A stretch of DNA of 64,000 nt from Candidatus Aenigmatarchaeota archaeon (GTDB lineage: Archaea > Aenigmatarchaeota > Aenigmatarchaeia > CG10238-14 > SCSR01): contig JAHLMT010000002.1 of NCBI GenBank assembly GCA_018920185.1, positions 62,001 to 126,000 of the forward strand, in the 5' to 3' direction. Under the pieces are notes generated by a model. That model was given only the letters and a program-made list of their open reading frames with translations. It searched no databases and had not been told where the DNA came from. The translations under genes and the position numbers were made by a program. Shown here one piece after another: positions 18,601 through 26,406 of the stretch. Numbering within the stretch: the stretch's first letter is position 1; every line of letters begins with the position of its first letter.

Positions 18601-20187
18601 TTTGAGAAGAACAGAGAACACATGCTAAGAGTAATTAGAAATCATAGAAGAGTTGTTTACAATGCTCCGACAGAAGAATACGAAGGTTTGAGCATAATCC
18701 CACCAGGTATTGATCACACGCATTGTCCGGATTATCTTTTGAAAGCCGCTATCGAATGTTGGGATAGAGCATTGTTATTAGGTGAAAAGTACGGATATAG
18801 AAATGCTCAAGCAACTCTAATCGCACCAACAGGAACTATAAGCTTTGTAATGGACGCAGATACAACTGGAGTTGAACCTGATTTTGCTCTAGTTAAATTC
18901 AAAAAATTAGTTGGTGGTGGTTATTTCAAAATTGTTAACCAAAGTGTAGCACCGGCACTGAGAACTCTAGGTTATACAGAAGAACAGATAAAAGATATTA
19001 TAAGATACCTCGTCGGTACCAATAGATTCGAAGGTGCACCTTACATCAACACTTTTACTTTAAAAAGGAAAGGATTTACAGATGAGGATATAATTAAAAT
19101 GGAAAATTTATTGCCAAGTGCTTTAGATTTATCTTTTGTTTTTAATGTCAATGTTCTCGGTAAAGAGTGTTTGGAAAGATTGGGATTCAAAGAATCTCAA
19201 TATTCTTCATCAGATTTCAATTTATTGAAAGCTTTAGGTTTTAGAGATGATGAAATAGATGCTGCAACAGAATTCATTTGTGGAGCACAAACCATCGAAG
19301 GCGCACCACACTTGAAAATTGAACATTATCCTGTTTTTGATTGCGCTGTTAAATGTGGAAAGAAAGGTACGAGATATATTGATTATATGGCTCATGTTTA
19401 TATGATGGCTGCGATTCAACCTTTGCTTTCTGGAAGTATAAGCAAGACAATTAACATGCCTAATCACGCTACTGTTGAAGACATACAAAAAGTTTACCTA
19501 GAATCGTGGAAACTTGGATTAAAATCTTTGGCTATATATCGTGATGGTAGCAAAATTATTCAACCATTATCTGTATTCAAAGAAAAGAAAGAAGAGTTCA
19601 AACCTGTTAGAAGAAGATTGCCAGCTGAAAGACAAGCCATCGCCCATAAGTTCAGGGTTGGTAATCAAGAAGGTTATCTGCACGTAGGATTGTTTGAAGA
19701 TGGTTCTCCAGGAGAATTGTTTGTTACAATTGCTAAACAAGGTAGCACCTTAGCTGGTTTAATGGATGCATTTGCATTGACAGTTTCAATTAGTTTGCAG
19801 TATGGTGTTCCATTGAAGGTTTTAGTGAGTAAGTTCATCAACACAAGATTCGAGCCTATGGGGTGGACTGATAATCCTGAGATACCAATTGCCAAATCTA
19901 TTATGGATTATATTTTCAGGTGGATGGCATTCAAATTCTTGACAAAGGAAGATTTGAAAGAGTTGGGGCTATTGAATAGTGAGCATGTCGTTATTGCTAA
20001 CGAGAAACCAGAAGAAGTGGAAAATCAGACTCAGGATATAGCTAAATTGTCTTTGTTTACTAGAAAAGAAACAGATTCTGATACGAGTGGAGATGCACCT
20101 GCATGCCACGAATGTGGAAGCATGATGGTTAGAAGCGGTTCTTGCTATGTTTGCACTTCTTGCGGAGCTACTAGCGGGTGTTCTTGA
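15622..20187 (+). CDS. nrdJ: Adenosylcobalamin-dependent (class II) ribonucleotide reductase with intein
   Basis: Makes deoxyribonucleotides using a B12-derived thiyl radical. The precursor has 1521 residues; removing the intein (residues 231-693) leaves about 1058. The extein shows FKYGSG joined to TGTNFSTLRAKGEPLSGGG, active-site segments ATNPCSEFAYLDNSACNLASLNL and IAPTGTISFVMDADTTGVEPDFA, and a C-terminal Cys-rich zinc-like tail (CHECGSMM...CYVCTSCGATSGC) typical of NrdJ. It lacks an N-terminal ATP-cone, so overall-activity control by dATP is not evident. Second gene of the nrdR operon; a second class II enzyme lies at 20989. Confidence 0.95.
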   Translation: MDSLGQKVQLVGEQKGLKIPRLFTKSGENVYNTCEWEKRTSIIKNPDGSIVFQMNNVEVPKFWSQTATDILAQKYFRKKGVPQFDDKGNPILDANGQQVLGSETSLKQVVHRLAGCWTWWGKKYNYFATEEDAQAFYDEVAYMLLHQFAAPNSPQWFNTGLNFAYGITGSPQGHWYVDPDTKELTQAKDAYSHIQAHACFIQPVKDDLVNEGGILDLAVREARIFKYGSGCTSENSYVYTDKFGLIKISELFEKFKHLGINDFDGKGKFIDISNLGIHTISMNKDGVLEKDLIEKIWQYDVSKEDKLKVYLSNGSRVVVSSWHPFLVWNGETIEEKRADELKRGDVVLSSNSSIKNILPEESITIEWRSKYKRIENHSIELDKDLAWLIGYFIGDGSIDKRKYKIKGKLYEDLRLRFSGETITSLKKAKKIIKEKFGDYSRIVSDKRKNSFILNCVGRKATSFFVNITKSNKTYSIGLPEFILKSNLTIIYSFLAGLIDSDGYVTKDGKTKYATTSKLLAEKLSVLSSLLGLGGGIVKNGNTYTVTLIAKSNSPEIMKILINLSNVDRRTRLNNFLMDNRRKCFTMPLSDEMFGQIFNAPTNTSGWLSYSMGLSTFSLSRLKYEGVVNPVKQNRMLFEVDKTETSEFLKRISESATFVESVEKIDDDPEFFDLTVKKNNNYLAGEHGLVIIHNTGTNFSTLRAKGEPLSGGGTSSGVMSFLKIYDTIAGSIKSGGTTRRAAKMVILNIDHPEIEAFIRWKADEEKKFAALVSAGLVDGYSVESAGEHVFGQNSNNSVRVTNDFMKAVIEDKDWNLTWRTDGRVVKTVKARYLWDMIAQAAWECADPGLQFDTTYNEWHTSPASGRINATNPCSEFAYLDNSACNLASLNLVKFLENGIFNVDAFKHAVRLWTIVLEISILMAQFPSKEIAEVTYKTRSLGLGYTNLGSLLMRLGIPYDSDKARAIAAAITAIMTGETYATSAELASFLGPFEEFEKNREHMLRVIRNHRRVVYNAPTEEYEGLSIIPPGIDHTHCPDYLLKAAIECWDRALLLGEKYGYRNAQATLIAPTGTISFVMDADTTGVEPDFALVKFKKLVGGGYFKIVNQSVAPALRTLGYTEEQIKDIIRYLVGTNRFEGAPYINTFTLKRKGFTDEDIIKMENLLPSALDLSFVFNVNVLGKECLERLGFKESQYSSSDFNLLKALGFRDDEIDAATEFICGAQTIEGAPHLKIEHYPVFDCAVKCGKKGTRYIDYMAHVYMMAAIQPLLSGSISKTINMPNHATVEDIQKVYLESWKLGLKSLAIYRDGSKIIQPLSVFKEKKEEFKPVRRRLPAERQAIAHKFRVGNQEGYLHVGLFEDGSPGELFVTIAKQGSTLAGLMDAFALTVSISLQYGVPLKVLVSKFINTRFEPMGWTDNPEIPIAKSIMDYIFRWMAFKFLTKEDLKELGLLNSEHVVIANEKPEEVENQTQDIAKLSLFTRKETDSDTSGDAPACHECGSMMVRSGSCYVCTSCGATSGCS
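16312..17700 (+). mobile_element. Intein with LAGLIDADG homing endonuclease in nrdJ
   Basis: A 463-residue in-frame intein between Gly230 and Thr694 of the NrdJ precursor. It starts with Cys (CTSENSYVYTDKFG), has a block B-like SSWHPFLVW, two LAGLIDADG motifs (WLIGYFIGDGS and LAGLIDSDGYV), and ends NYLAGEHGLVIIHN before extein Thr. All splicing residues are present (Cys1, penultimate His, terminal Asn, Thr+1), so it should splice. The endonuclease acidic residues appear intact, suggesting recent mobility. Confidence 0.95.
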
Positions 20188-20191
20188 ATTT

Positions 20192-20947
20192 TTATACTAC
20201 ACTAGCAACATTAGTTCCAAATACCTTACCCAATCCCCAACCAATCAGATAACCTGCAAATGCTGCTGACATTCCTATTACTGCTAATTCCAATCCACTA
20301 GTAAACCAATTACCTATTGTTAATCTTGCTTTTATCACACCAACGATAAAGAGAACAATTACAGATAATACAACAGAAACAATTACCGCATTAGCTACTG
20401 ATAATAAGTTGAATAGAGCAAATGGTATTAAAGGAATAAGAGAACCAATTAAAGCTGCGATAAAAACAACTAAAGCACTTTTTAAAGGAGACCCACCAAA
20501 TCTTAAAGAAAGATTAAGTTCTTCAGTCATCATGGTATCAACCCAAACTTTTTTGTTAGAAGTGATAACTTTGACAACATCATTTAACAGCTTTCCTTTG
20601 AAACCTTTCTTAGCGTATATCTCACGTATCTCTTCAATCTCATGTTCAGGCATCTTCTCCACTTCCTCTTCTTCGAGCTTTCTTTCAGCCTGATAATAAT
20701 CACGATCGGCTTTCACAGAAGTATATGCGACAGCAGCCATTGAAATTGTTTCAGCAAATGTTGCAGCTAGTCCAGCAACCAAAGTTATTAAAGGATCATT
20801 TGTAGCACTCGCAACTCCTAAAGTTACACCTAGAACATTAACTAAACCATCTTGTCCACCAAGAATTACATCGCTTATTTCCTTACCTTTGAAATGTTTT
20901 TCATGTTCAGTCGCATAATGCTTTTTGTGTTCCTTCAAGTCTTCCAT
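20192..20947 (-). CDS. VIT1/CCC1-family iron/manganese transporter
   Basis: Membrane protein moving Fe2+ or Mn2+ out of the cytosol. The signature SDVILGGQDGLVNVLGVTLGVA sits in the first helix. Helix 2 (GLAATFAETISMAAVAYTS) is followed by a cytosolic metal-binding region rich in Glu (ERKLEEEEVEKMPEHEIEEIREIY), then three more helices. The 251-residue length is normal. It is convergent with nrdJ and divergent from the second RNR gene. Confidence 0.92.
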   Translation of the reverse strand: MEDLKEHKKHYATEHEKHFKGKEISDVILGGQDGLVNVLGVTLGVASATNDPLITLVAGLAATFAETISMAAVAYTSVKADRDYYQAERKLEEEEVEKMPEHEIEEIREIYAKKGFKGKLLNDVVKVITSNKKVWVDTMMTEELNLSLRFGGSPLKSALVVFIAALIGSLIPLIPFALFNLLSVANAVIVSVVLSVIVLFIVGVIKARLTIGNWFTSGLELAVIGMSAAFAGYLIGWGLGKVFGTNVASVV

Positions 20948-20988
20948 CTTTTATCACTAATTTATTAGTTTCTAAGAAAATTTAATAT

Positions 20989-23094
20989 ATGCCTATTTCT
21001 AAAGTCAGAAAGCGAGATGGCAGGTTAGAAGAATTTAATCCACAGAAAATAACTAATGCAATATTAAAGGCTTTACGAGCAACAAAACAAGGAAATAAAA
21101 AATCAGCTGAAAAATTATCACACCAAGTGGTTAATGAGCTAGAAAAAATTTATTCTGGAAAAATCCCCTCAGTTGAAAATATCCAAGACATTGTGGAAGA
21201 AATTTTGATTAAAAATAAATTAGTTAAGACAGCAAAAGCTTATATCCTATACAGACAAAGAAGAAAAGAAGTTAGAGAAATAAAAGAATTTTTCGGAGTT
21301 AAAGATGATCTGAAACTTGGGATAAATGCAATAAAAGTTTTGCAGAGAAGATATCTAGCGCGAGACGAAAATGGAAATGTCATTGAAACACCTTCACAAC
21401 TTTTTAAACGAGTAGCAAAAGCTATTGCATCAGTTGAAAAACAATACGGGAAAAGCGAAAAAGAAATCAAAAAAATAGAAGAACAGTTCTATCACATGAT
21501 GGCAAATCAAGAATTTATGCCCAATACACCATGCTTAGTTAATGCGGGTAGACCTTTGGGTCAGTTAGCTGCTTGTTTTGTGATTCCTGTGGAAGATTCA
21601 TTAGAAAGTATATTCGATGCATTGAAATTAACGGCGATTATTCATAAGAGTGGCGGAGGGACGGGATATAATTTCTCACACTTAAGACCAACTGGTGATG
21701 TTGTTAAAACTACAGGCGGCGTTGCTAGTGGTCCCGTTTCTTTTATGAAAATTTTTGATGAAGCTACAAATCAAATAAAACAAGGCGGCGTAAGACGCGG
21801 CGCTAATATGGGAATTTTAAATGTAGATCATCCTGATATTTTAGAATTCATAACAGTTAAATCTGATGGGAAAACTTTATCTAACTTTAATATTTCTGTT
21901 GCTGTTACTGACGAATTTATGAAAGCTGTTGAAAAAAATAAAGAGTACCAGTTGATTAATCCGAGAACTGGAAAAGTTGTAAAGAGATTAAATGCAAGTG
22001 AAGTTTTTGATTTGATTGTTTACAATGCATGGAAAACGGGTGACCCTGGATTAATATTTCTGGACGAAATTAACAGAAAGAATCCTACAGCTCATCTAGG
22101 AAAAATTGAAAGTACTAATCCATGTGGAGAACAGCCTTTGCATCCTTATGAAGAATGTGATTTGGGCTCGATAAATGTTTCAAAACTTGTTAAAAATAAA
22201 AAGATTAATTGGAAAAGATTAAAAGAATTGGTTTGGTTGGGTGTCCGTTTTCTGGATAACATAATAGATGCAAATAAATATCCAGATAAAAGAATTGAAG
22301 AAACTTCTAAAGCCAACAGACGAATAGGTTTAGGAGTAATGGGATTTGCCGAGTTTTTGATAAAGCTAGGCATACCTTACAATTCAGAAAAAGCTCTAAA
22401 AGCTGCAGAAAAATTAATGAAATTTATTGAAAAAGAAGCTGATGAAGCATCTCAACAATTAGGAAAAGAAAAGGGAAACTTCCCTAATTTCAAAGGAAGC
22501 CTATGGGATAAGAAAGGCTATAAATATAGAAGAAACGCAACTGTGACAACAATCGCACCTACAGGAACTATTAGTATCCTCGCTGGATGCTCTAGTGGAA
22601 TAGAACCGCTTTTTGCTGTAGCATTTGTCCGCAATGTTATGGAAGGTACACGATTGTTAGAAGTTACACCAACATTTGAAGAGATAGCTAGAAAAAGAAA
22701 ATTTTATTCTTCAGAGTTGTTAGCGAAAATTGCTGAAACTGGTAGTGTGCAAAATATTCCTGAAGTTCCGGAAGATGTGAAGAAGCTTTTTGTTACCGCT
22801 TTAGATATAGAACCAGAATGGCATGTGAGAATGCAAGCCACATTTCAACGTTTTACAGAAAATGCAGTTAGCAAGACTGTTAACCTAAGAGAAGATGCTA
22901 CTCCCGAAGATGTTAGGAAAGCTTACATGTTAGCATGGAAGTTGAAGTGCAAGGGAATAACTGTTTATCGCTACGGTAGTAAGGAAAATCAAGTTCTGAC
23001 TATCGGAAGCTTGGAAAAAGAATTGGGAGAAAAACATGTTATTGCAGAATCAGAATTTGCTGGTGGATGTGCGGGAATTACTTGTCCTCATTAA
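20989..23094 (+). CDS. nrdJ: Second class II ribonucleotide reductase, with ATP-cone
   Basis: A second large-subunit RNR. Residues 1-90 are an ATP-cone (KVRKRDGRLEEFNPQKITNAILKAL). The catalytic barrel shows SGGGTGYNFSHLRPTG, active-site STNPCGEQPLHPYEECDLGSINVS (radical Cys and Glu) and APTGTISILAGCSSGIEPLFAV. The C-terminus ends GGCAGITCPH, with a Cys pair fit for reduction by thioredoxin. No small (radical) subunit is nearby and the sequence fits B12-dependent enzymes. Unlike the first RNR it keeps allosteric control and has no intein. Confidence 0.93.
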   Translation: MPISKVRKRDGRLEEFNPQKITNAILKALRATKQGNKKSAEKLSHQVVNELEKIYSGKIPSVENIQDIVEEILIKNKLVKTAKAYILYRQRRKEVREIKEFFGVKDDLKLGINAIKVLQRRYLARDENGNVIETPSQLFKRVAKAIASVEKQYGKSEKEIKKIEEQFYHMMANQEFMPNTPCLVNAGRPLGQLAACFVIPVEDSLESIFDALKLTAIIHKSGGGTGYNFSHLRPTGDVVKTTGGVASGPVSFMKIFDEATNQIKQGGVRRGANMGILNVDHPDILEFITVKSDGKTLSNFNISVAVTDEFMKAVEKNKEYQLINPRTGKVVKRLNASEVFDLIVYNAWKTGDPGLIFLDEINRKNPTAHLGKIESTNPCGEQPLHPYEECDLGSINVSKLVKNKKINWKRLKELVWLGVRFLDNIIDANKYPDKRIEETSKANRRIGLGVMGFAEFLIKLGIPYNSEKALKAAEKLMKFIEKEADEASQQLGKEKGNFPNFKGSLWDKKGYKYRRNATVTTIAPTGTISILAGCSSGIEPLFAVAFVRNVMEGTRLLEVTPTFEEIARKRKFYSSELLAKIAETGSVQNIPEVPEDVKKLFVTALDIEPEWHVRMQATFQRFTENAVSKTVNLREDATPEDVRKAYMLAWKLKCKGITVYRYGSKENQVLTIGSLEKELGEKHVIAESEFAGGCAGITCPH

Positions 23095-23280
23095 TTTGTA
23101 ACGATTGTAAAGATAAACTATTGTGCATGAAATAATATAACTAGTGAAAATCAAAATAACAATATTTACCCATACTGGTGATGTGAAAAAGTTTTTGTAA
23201 AAATAGTCTATTGCAAGCAGAGGTACACCTATAAGTTTTGCGATAACTATCTTTTCCAGAGTAATTCTGAAGAATTGCAT
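23050..23280 (-). CDS. Small membrane protein, unrecognised
   Basis: 76 residues with two hydrophobic segments (around LIGVPLLAIDYFY and WVNIVILIFTSYIISCTIVYLY) and a basic tail. The 3' end overlaps the second RNR gene antisense by 45 nt; the shared region encodes only the polar tail, so the true stop may matter little. It lies 8 nt behind 23288-23599 and is probably the last of three small membrane genes in a row. Confidence 0.5.
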   Translation of the reverse strand: MQFFRITLEKIVIAKLIGVPLLAIDYFYKNFFTSPVWVNIVILIFTSYIISCTIVYLYNRYKLMRTSNSRTSTSKF

Positions 23281-23287
23281 GAAATCA

Positions 23288-23599
23288 CTAGAAGAATACT
23301 TTGATTATAATGTTCATAAATAAAAATACACTTTTTTGTAGCAACCAGATAACCGAAGCTATGGTAATAAACTTAAACGAGAGAATATCAAATGCTGCAA
23401 GTAACATGTATATACCGACTATAAAGTCTATTCTACTTGCCCAGTCGCTGATGAAAAAGATAACACCTTTCAAAATTATGTATGTTGCATGGTAAGCAAC
23501 CATTTCAGTTGAAAACCAACCTAAGGCTGCATGTGTAGCTAGAACAAATCCTGTAACCGCGTCGAGAATAGTTAAAAGATAAACAAGTACCATAGTCAA
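23288..23599 (-). CDS. Small four-helix membrane protein
   Basis: 103 residues, almost entirely hydrophobic, with four likely membrane helices (LVYLLTILDAVTGFVLA; YIILKGVIFFISDW; FIVGIYMLLAAFDIL; VIWLLQKSVFLFMNI). The layout resembles the neighbour at 23616-23900 (a short hydrophobic protein with 'LDxxxG' and 'LLxKGxW' elements), so the two may be distant paralogues. No function recognised. Confidence 0.6.
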   Translation of the reverse strand: MTMVLVYLLTILDAVTGFVLATHAALGWFSTEMVAYHATYIILKGVIFFISDWASRIDFIVGIYMLLAAFDILSFKFITIASVIWLLQKSVFLFMNIIIKVFF

Positions 23600-23615
23600 A
23601 TATTGGTTAACGAAT

Positions 23616-23900
23616 TTAAATTGCGTTAAGTATAGACCATAAACCTTTGCTTAAGAGTAATATTCCAAGGAACCATAAAAATGATACGTTCAAACTAAAG
23701 AAAATCAAAAGCATTGTCCCACCGCATGCAATATCTATCAATCCAAGGTAGTCGAAATAAAAATGTTTTCTGAGACTGTTGAAAAGAGCCCATACACCTT
23801 TTACAAAAATTATCCAACCAAGATAAAAAAGTAAGACATGTACGAAGGATACGGAATTGAAAATTAATACCAGTCCACCAATGATGTCAACTATAGCCAA
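23616..23900 (-). CDS. Small membrane protein, possible paralogue of 23288-23599
   Basis: 94 residues, four hydrophobic helices. It begins MAIVDIIGGLVLIFNS and ends with LWFLGILLLSKGLWSILNAI; an internal element (LGWIIFVKGVWALFNSL) looks like a repeat of that ending, implying two copies of a two-helix unit. It is downstream of the E2 gene by 69 nt on the same strand. No function recognised. Confidence 0.6.
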   Translation of the reverse strand: MAIVDIIGGLVLIFNSVSFVHVLLFYLGWIIFVKGVWALFNSLRKHFYFDYLGLIDIACGGTMLLIFFSLNVSFLWFLGILLLSKGLWSILNAI

Positions 23901-23968
23901 TAAAAATAGTAATGTATCAAATGGAACGATTCCACCTAAATTAAAATTCGGTTAATCTTTATAAATAC

Positions 23969-25204
23969 CTATTCCAGCAGCTTTTCTGGAGCTTTTAAAT
24001 TTAAAATAACAGAGTTCAAGAATCTTGTAGCATAAGCTCCATCAGCAATTCTGTGGTCAAATGTAAGTGAGAGGGGAAGAACTTTACCGATTTCTATTTT
24101 CCCCTCGATAACAACAGGTTTTTCATATATTCTTCCTACTCCGAGCACGGCACAATCAGGATAATTGATTATTGGAGTTGCAAAAATCCCGCCGAAACTT
24201 CCATAATTAGTAATAGAGAAACTACTACCTCGCATATCTTGTAAATCTAATTTCCTTGCTCTTGCCTTGTCTGAAAGTTCTTGTAATTCTTTGGCTATAT
24301 CCAAAATACTTTTTTTGTCAGCATACTTGATAACAGGCACGACCAAACCTTCACCATCGATATCAACAGCAAATCCGATGTTGTAATATTTTTTGATAAT
24401 AATTTCTTCATTTTCTTCGTCGAGTGATGCATTCAATAATGGAAATTCTTTTAAAGCTGCAATACAAGCTTTCATGATAAATGGGAGGTAAGTTAATTTG
24501 ATTCCTTGTTCTTGGGCTTTTAGTTTCTCACGTTCTCTAACTTTTACCAGTTCTGTAACTTCGGCTTCGTCCATTGTTGTTACATGAGGAATATGTTTCA
24601 CAGATTCTATCATATGCCGTGCAATGGCTTTTCTTATTCCCTTTAAAGGAATGCGATCAACATAACCCCACATGTCATATTTCCGTGCGACTCTTATTGC
24701 AGGAACTCTAGCTTCGGAAGCTTTTCTCACATCCCCTTCAGTTATTCTTCCTTCAGGTCCTGTACCGACAACTTTAGTTAAATCAACTCCTAAATCTTTT
24801 GCTAATTTTCTAACTGCAGGAGTGGCTAAAATTTCTTCTTTCACAGCTTTCACAGGAATTACTGGCTTAGGTTCAATTTCTTCCTCTTCAGGAGCTTCTT
24901 CGAGATAACCAACAGCGCCAGCAGGTCTCATTACAGGAACTTTTGCTTCTTGCGTTATTTTTTCTCCTTCTTCGCCGATAATAAATAAAGTTTGACCAAC
25001 TTTAACTGTGTCACCTTCTTTAAAATTGATCTTCAAAACAATACCGGCATAAGGTGAAGGAATCTCAGCAACAGCTTTATCCGTCTCGATTTCACCAACT
25101 ACTTGGTGCTCTTCTACTTTGTCGCCTTCTTTTATATACCAGCGGACAATTTCACCTTCTGTTATTCCTTCACCAATATCAGGAAATTTGAATTCTTTTG
25201 GCAT
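23969..25204 (-). CDS. pdhC: 2-oxoacid dehydrogenase E2, dihydrolipoyl acyltransferase
   Basis: Core of the pyruvate/branched-chain 2-oxoacid dehydrogenase complex: transfers the acyl group from lipoyl-lysine to CoA. Domains: lipoyl domain, residues 1-78 (GEIETDKAVAEIPSP, with the lipoylated Lys); E1/E3-binding domain, about 128-165 (TPAVRKLAKDLGVDL...GPEGRITEGDV); catalytic domain to 411 with the active-site TFDHRIADGAYATRFL. All key residues are present. It is separated from the E1 genes by a peptidase gene and the opposite-strand Cas2-like gene. Confidence 0.95.
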   Translation of the reverse strand: MPKEFKFPDIGEGITEGEIVRWYIKEGDKVEEHQVVGEIETDKAVAEIPSPYAGIVLKINFKEGDTVKVGQTLFIIGEEGEKITQEAKVPVMRPAGAVGYLEEAPEEEEIEPKPVIPVKAVKEEILATPAVRKLAKDLGVDLTKVVGTGPEGRITEGDVRKASEARVPAIRVARKYDMWGYVDRIPLKGIRKAIARHMIESVKHIPHVTTMDEAEVTELVKVREREKLKAQEQGIKLTYLPFIMKACIAALKEFPLLNASLDEENEEIIIKKYYNIGFAVDIDGEGLVVPVIKYADKKSILDIAKELQELSDKARARKLDLQDMRGSSFSITNYGSFGGIFATPIINYPDCAVLGVGRIYEKPVVIEGKIEIGKVLPLSLTFDHRIADGAYATRFLNSVILNLKAPEKLLE

Positions 25205-25245
25205 TATCTTTATTTTAGGTTTTGAAATATAGAAAAGTTTATTTG

Positions 25246-25265
25246 AATGTAAAACGTTTTACATT
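25246..25265. promoter_or_regulatory. 20-bp perfect palindrome AATGTAAAACGTTTTACATT
   Basis: A perfect 20-bp inverted repeat in the 76-nt gap between the divergent pdhC (start 25204) and Cas2-like gene (start 25281). Its centre is about 50 nt from pdhC and 25 nt from the other start, where TATA or initiator sites must lie. This strongly suggests an operator for a dimeric regulator. Confidence 0.6.
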
Positions 25266-25280
25266 AACACCGCGATTAAA

Positions 25281-25490
25281 ATGAGAGAATTTGTTTTAAT
25301 CTTTGATGTGCCAAGGGAATCCGTAGCTGTAGCAGTAAAAGTATGGCGATATTTACAAAAAATTAAAGCCTATAAATTACAGCACTCTGTTTGGAAACAT
25401 AGTGATTTATCAAAATTAATAGAAATAGCAACTTTAATCAAGAAATCTGGAGGAAGCGCAACTATTTTGGAAGAGAAATTAGTTTTTTAA
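25281..25490 (+). CDS. Cas2/PaaX C-terminal-like small protein
   Basis: 69 residues. The pattern FVLIFDVPRESVAVAVKVWRYLQKI...LQHSVWKHS resembles the ferredoxin-like fold of Cas2 and the C-terminal part of PaaX/ChrB-type proteins (strand, VWR helix, QxSVW strand), ending in a helix and a strand with GGSATILEE. No CRISPR array or other cas gene is in the window, so a CRISPR role is unsupported. It could be a nuclease-like toxin or a regulator. Placement right at the palindrome hints at regulation. Confidence 0.5.
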   Translation: MREFVLIFDVPRESVAVAVKVWRYLQKIKAYKLQHSVWKHSDLSKLIEIATLIKKSGGSATILEEKLVF

Positions 25491-25502
25491 TTCTATTATT
25501 GA

Positions 25503-26384
25503 CTATTTTTGATATATTCTAAAAACATGATTTAATTTCATCTCTAATATTCTTGTTAATGGTACATTTACTTCTGGGCCATGCCCGTATCTATAATGAT
25601 TAGTATCAAGCAAAATTACCTCGTTGCCTTCAATTCTGTCTACTATAAAAGAATGATCTGCACCACTCGAATGTTCAGGTAGACCTAATTCATCTCTACG
25701 AGCACCAAAGATTACTATATCACCTTTCTGTGAACTTTCTGCAATTAGTTTTGGATCTAATTGCTCTACAACCAAACTACCATTCGATAGGTTAACTAAT
25801 CCTGAAAAATCGTCATAGTCGGCTTCAGAAATTCTATAATTTATAGGTCGTAAGAGTCCCTCGTCCAAATCTCTCGCAAATTCATGATAAAATCGTCTTA
25901 TAGAACCATCATTTATACTTCTCTTTACTGTCCTTCTTTTCTCTTCTTCTTGTTTAGCATGTTCTCTAATGATATTTTCAACTTCTTCTGGTGTCAACAT
26001 GCTTCTTTCGGAACTACCGCCGATAACAAGCATAACTGGATTTTTTCTTAAATTTTCTTCAAAGCGTCTCTGACTTTGAATAGAGAACTTTATATAGGAT
26101 TGAATAGCTTCTTCATATGTCGGCAACCTTCTAGTAGTTATCAATTGTCTAAACATTCCTTGTGCCAAGTGGAGATGAATTTGACTATACGGTATTTGAA
26201 GTCTACGCCTTGTTAAATCTTGTGCTAGAGTAATTATAGAAAGTCCAAGAGGATAACCTTGATTATTACTGGCAACTACATCTAAATCACAATAATCTGT
26301 ATTTAGAAATGTGTTCAAGGCTATCGCTTGTGTTGCTTGAACGCACGTATAAAACGTGGATTGTTGCTTAAATTTCAATCTCAT
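25503..26384 (-). CDS. C39-like papain-fold cysteine peptidase
   Basis: 293 residues without a signal peptide. The N-terminus LKFKQQSTFYTCVQATQAIALNTF fits a papain-like active site: Gln, then the nucleophile Cys14 at a helix start. Near the C-terminus, GADHSFIVDRIEGNEVILLDTN supplies the His and an Asp/Asn partner in the C39/NlpC-like order. The middle holds a charged helical insert (EEVENIIREHAKQEEEKRR). It sits between the E1-beta and E2 genes; substrate unknown. Confidence 0.6.
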   Translation of the reverse strand: MRLKFKQQSTFYTCVQATQAIALNTFLNTDYCDLDVVASNNQGYPLGLSIITLAQDLTRRRLQIPYSQIHLHLAQGMFRQLITTRRLPTYEEAIQSYIKFSIQSQRRFEENLRKNPVMLVIGGSSERSMLTPEEVENIIREHAKQEEEKRRTVKRSINDGSIRRFYHEFARDLDEGLLRPINYRISEADYDDFSGLVNLSNGSLVVEQLDPKLIAESSQKGDIVIFGARRDELGLPEHSSGADHSFIVDRIEGNEVILLDTNHYRYGHGPEVNVPLTRILEMKLNHVFRIYQK

Positions 26385-26406
26385 GATTTTTAATAGTTAG
26401 AAACAT

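Noticed and set aside
25281-25490. Cas2 as evidence of a CRISPR system
   Set aside because: No repeats or other cas genes were found anywhere in the window.
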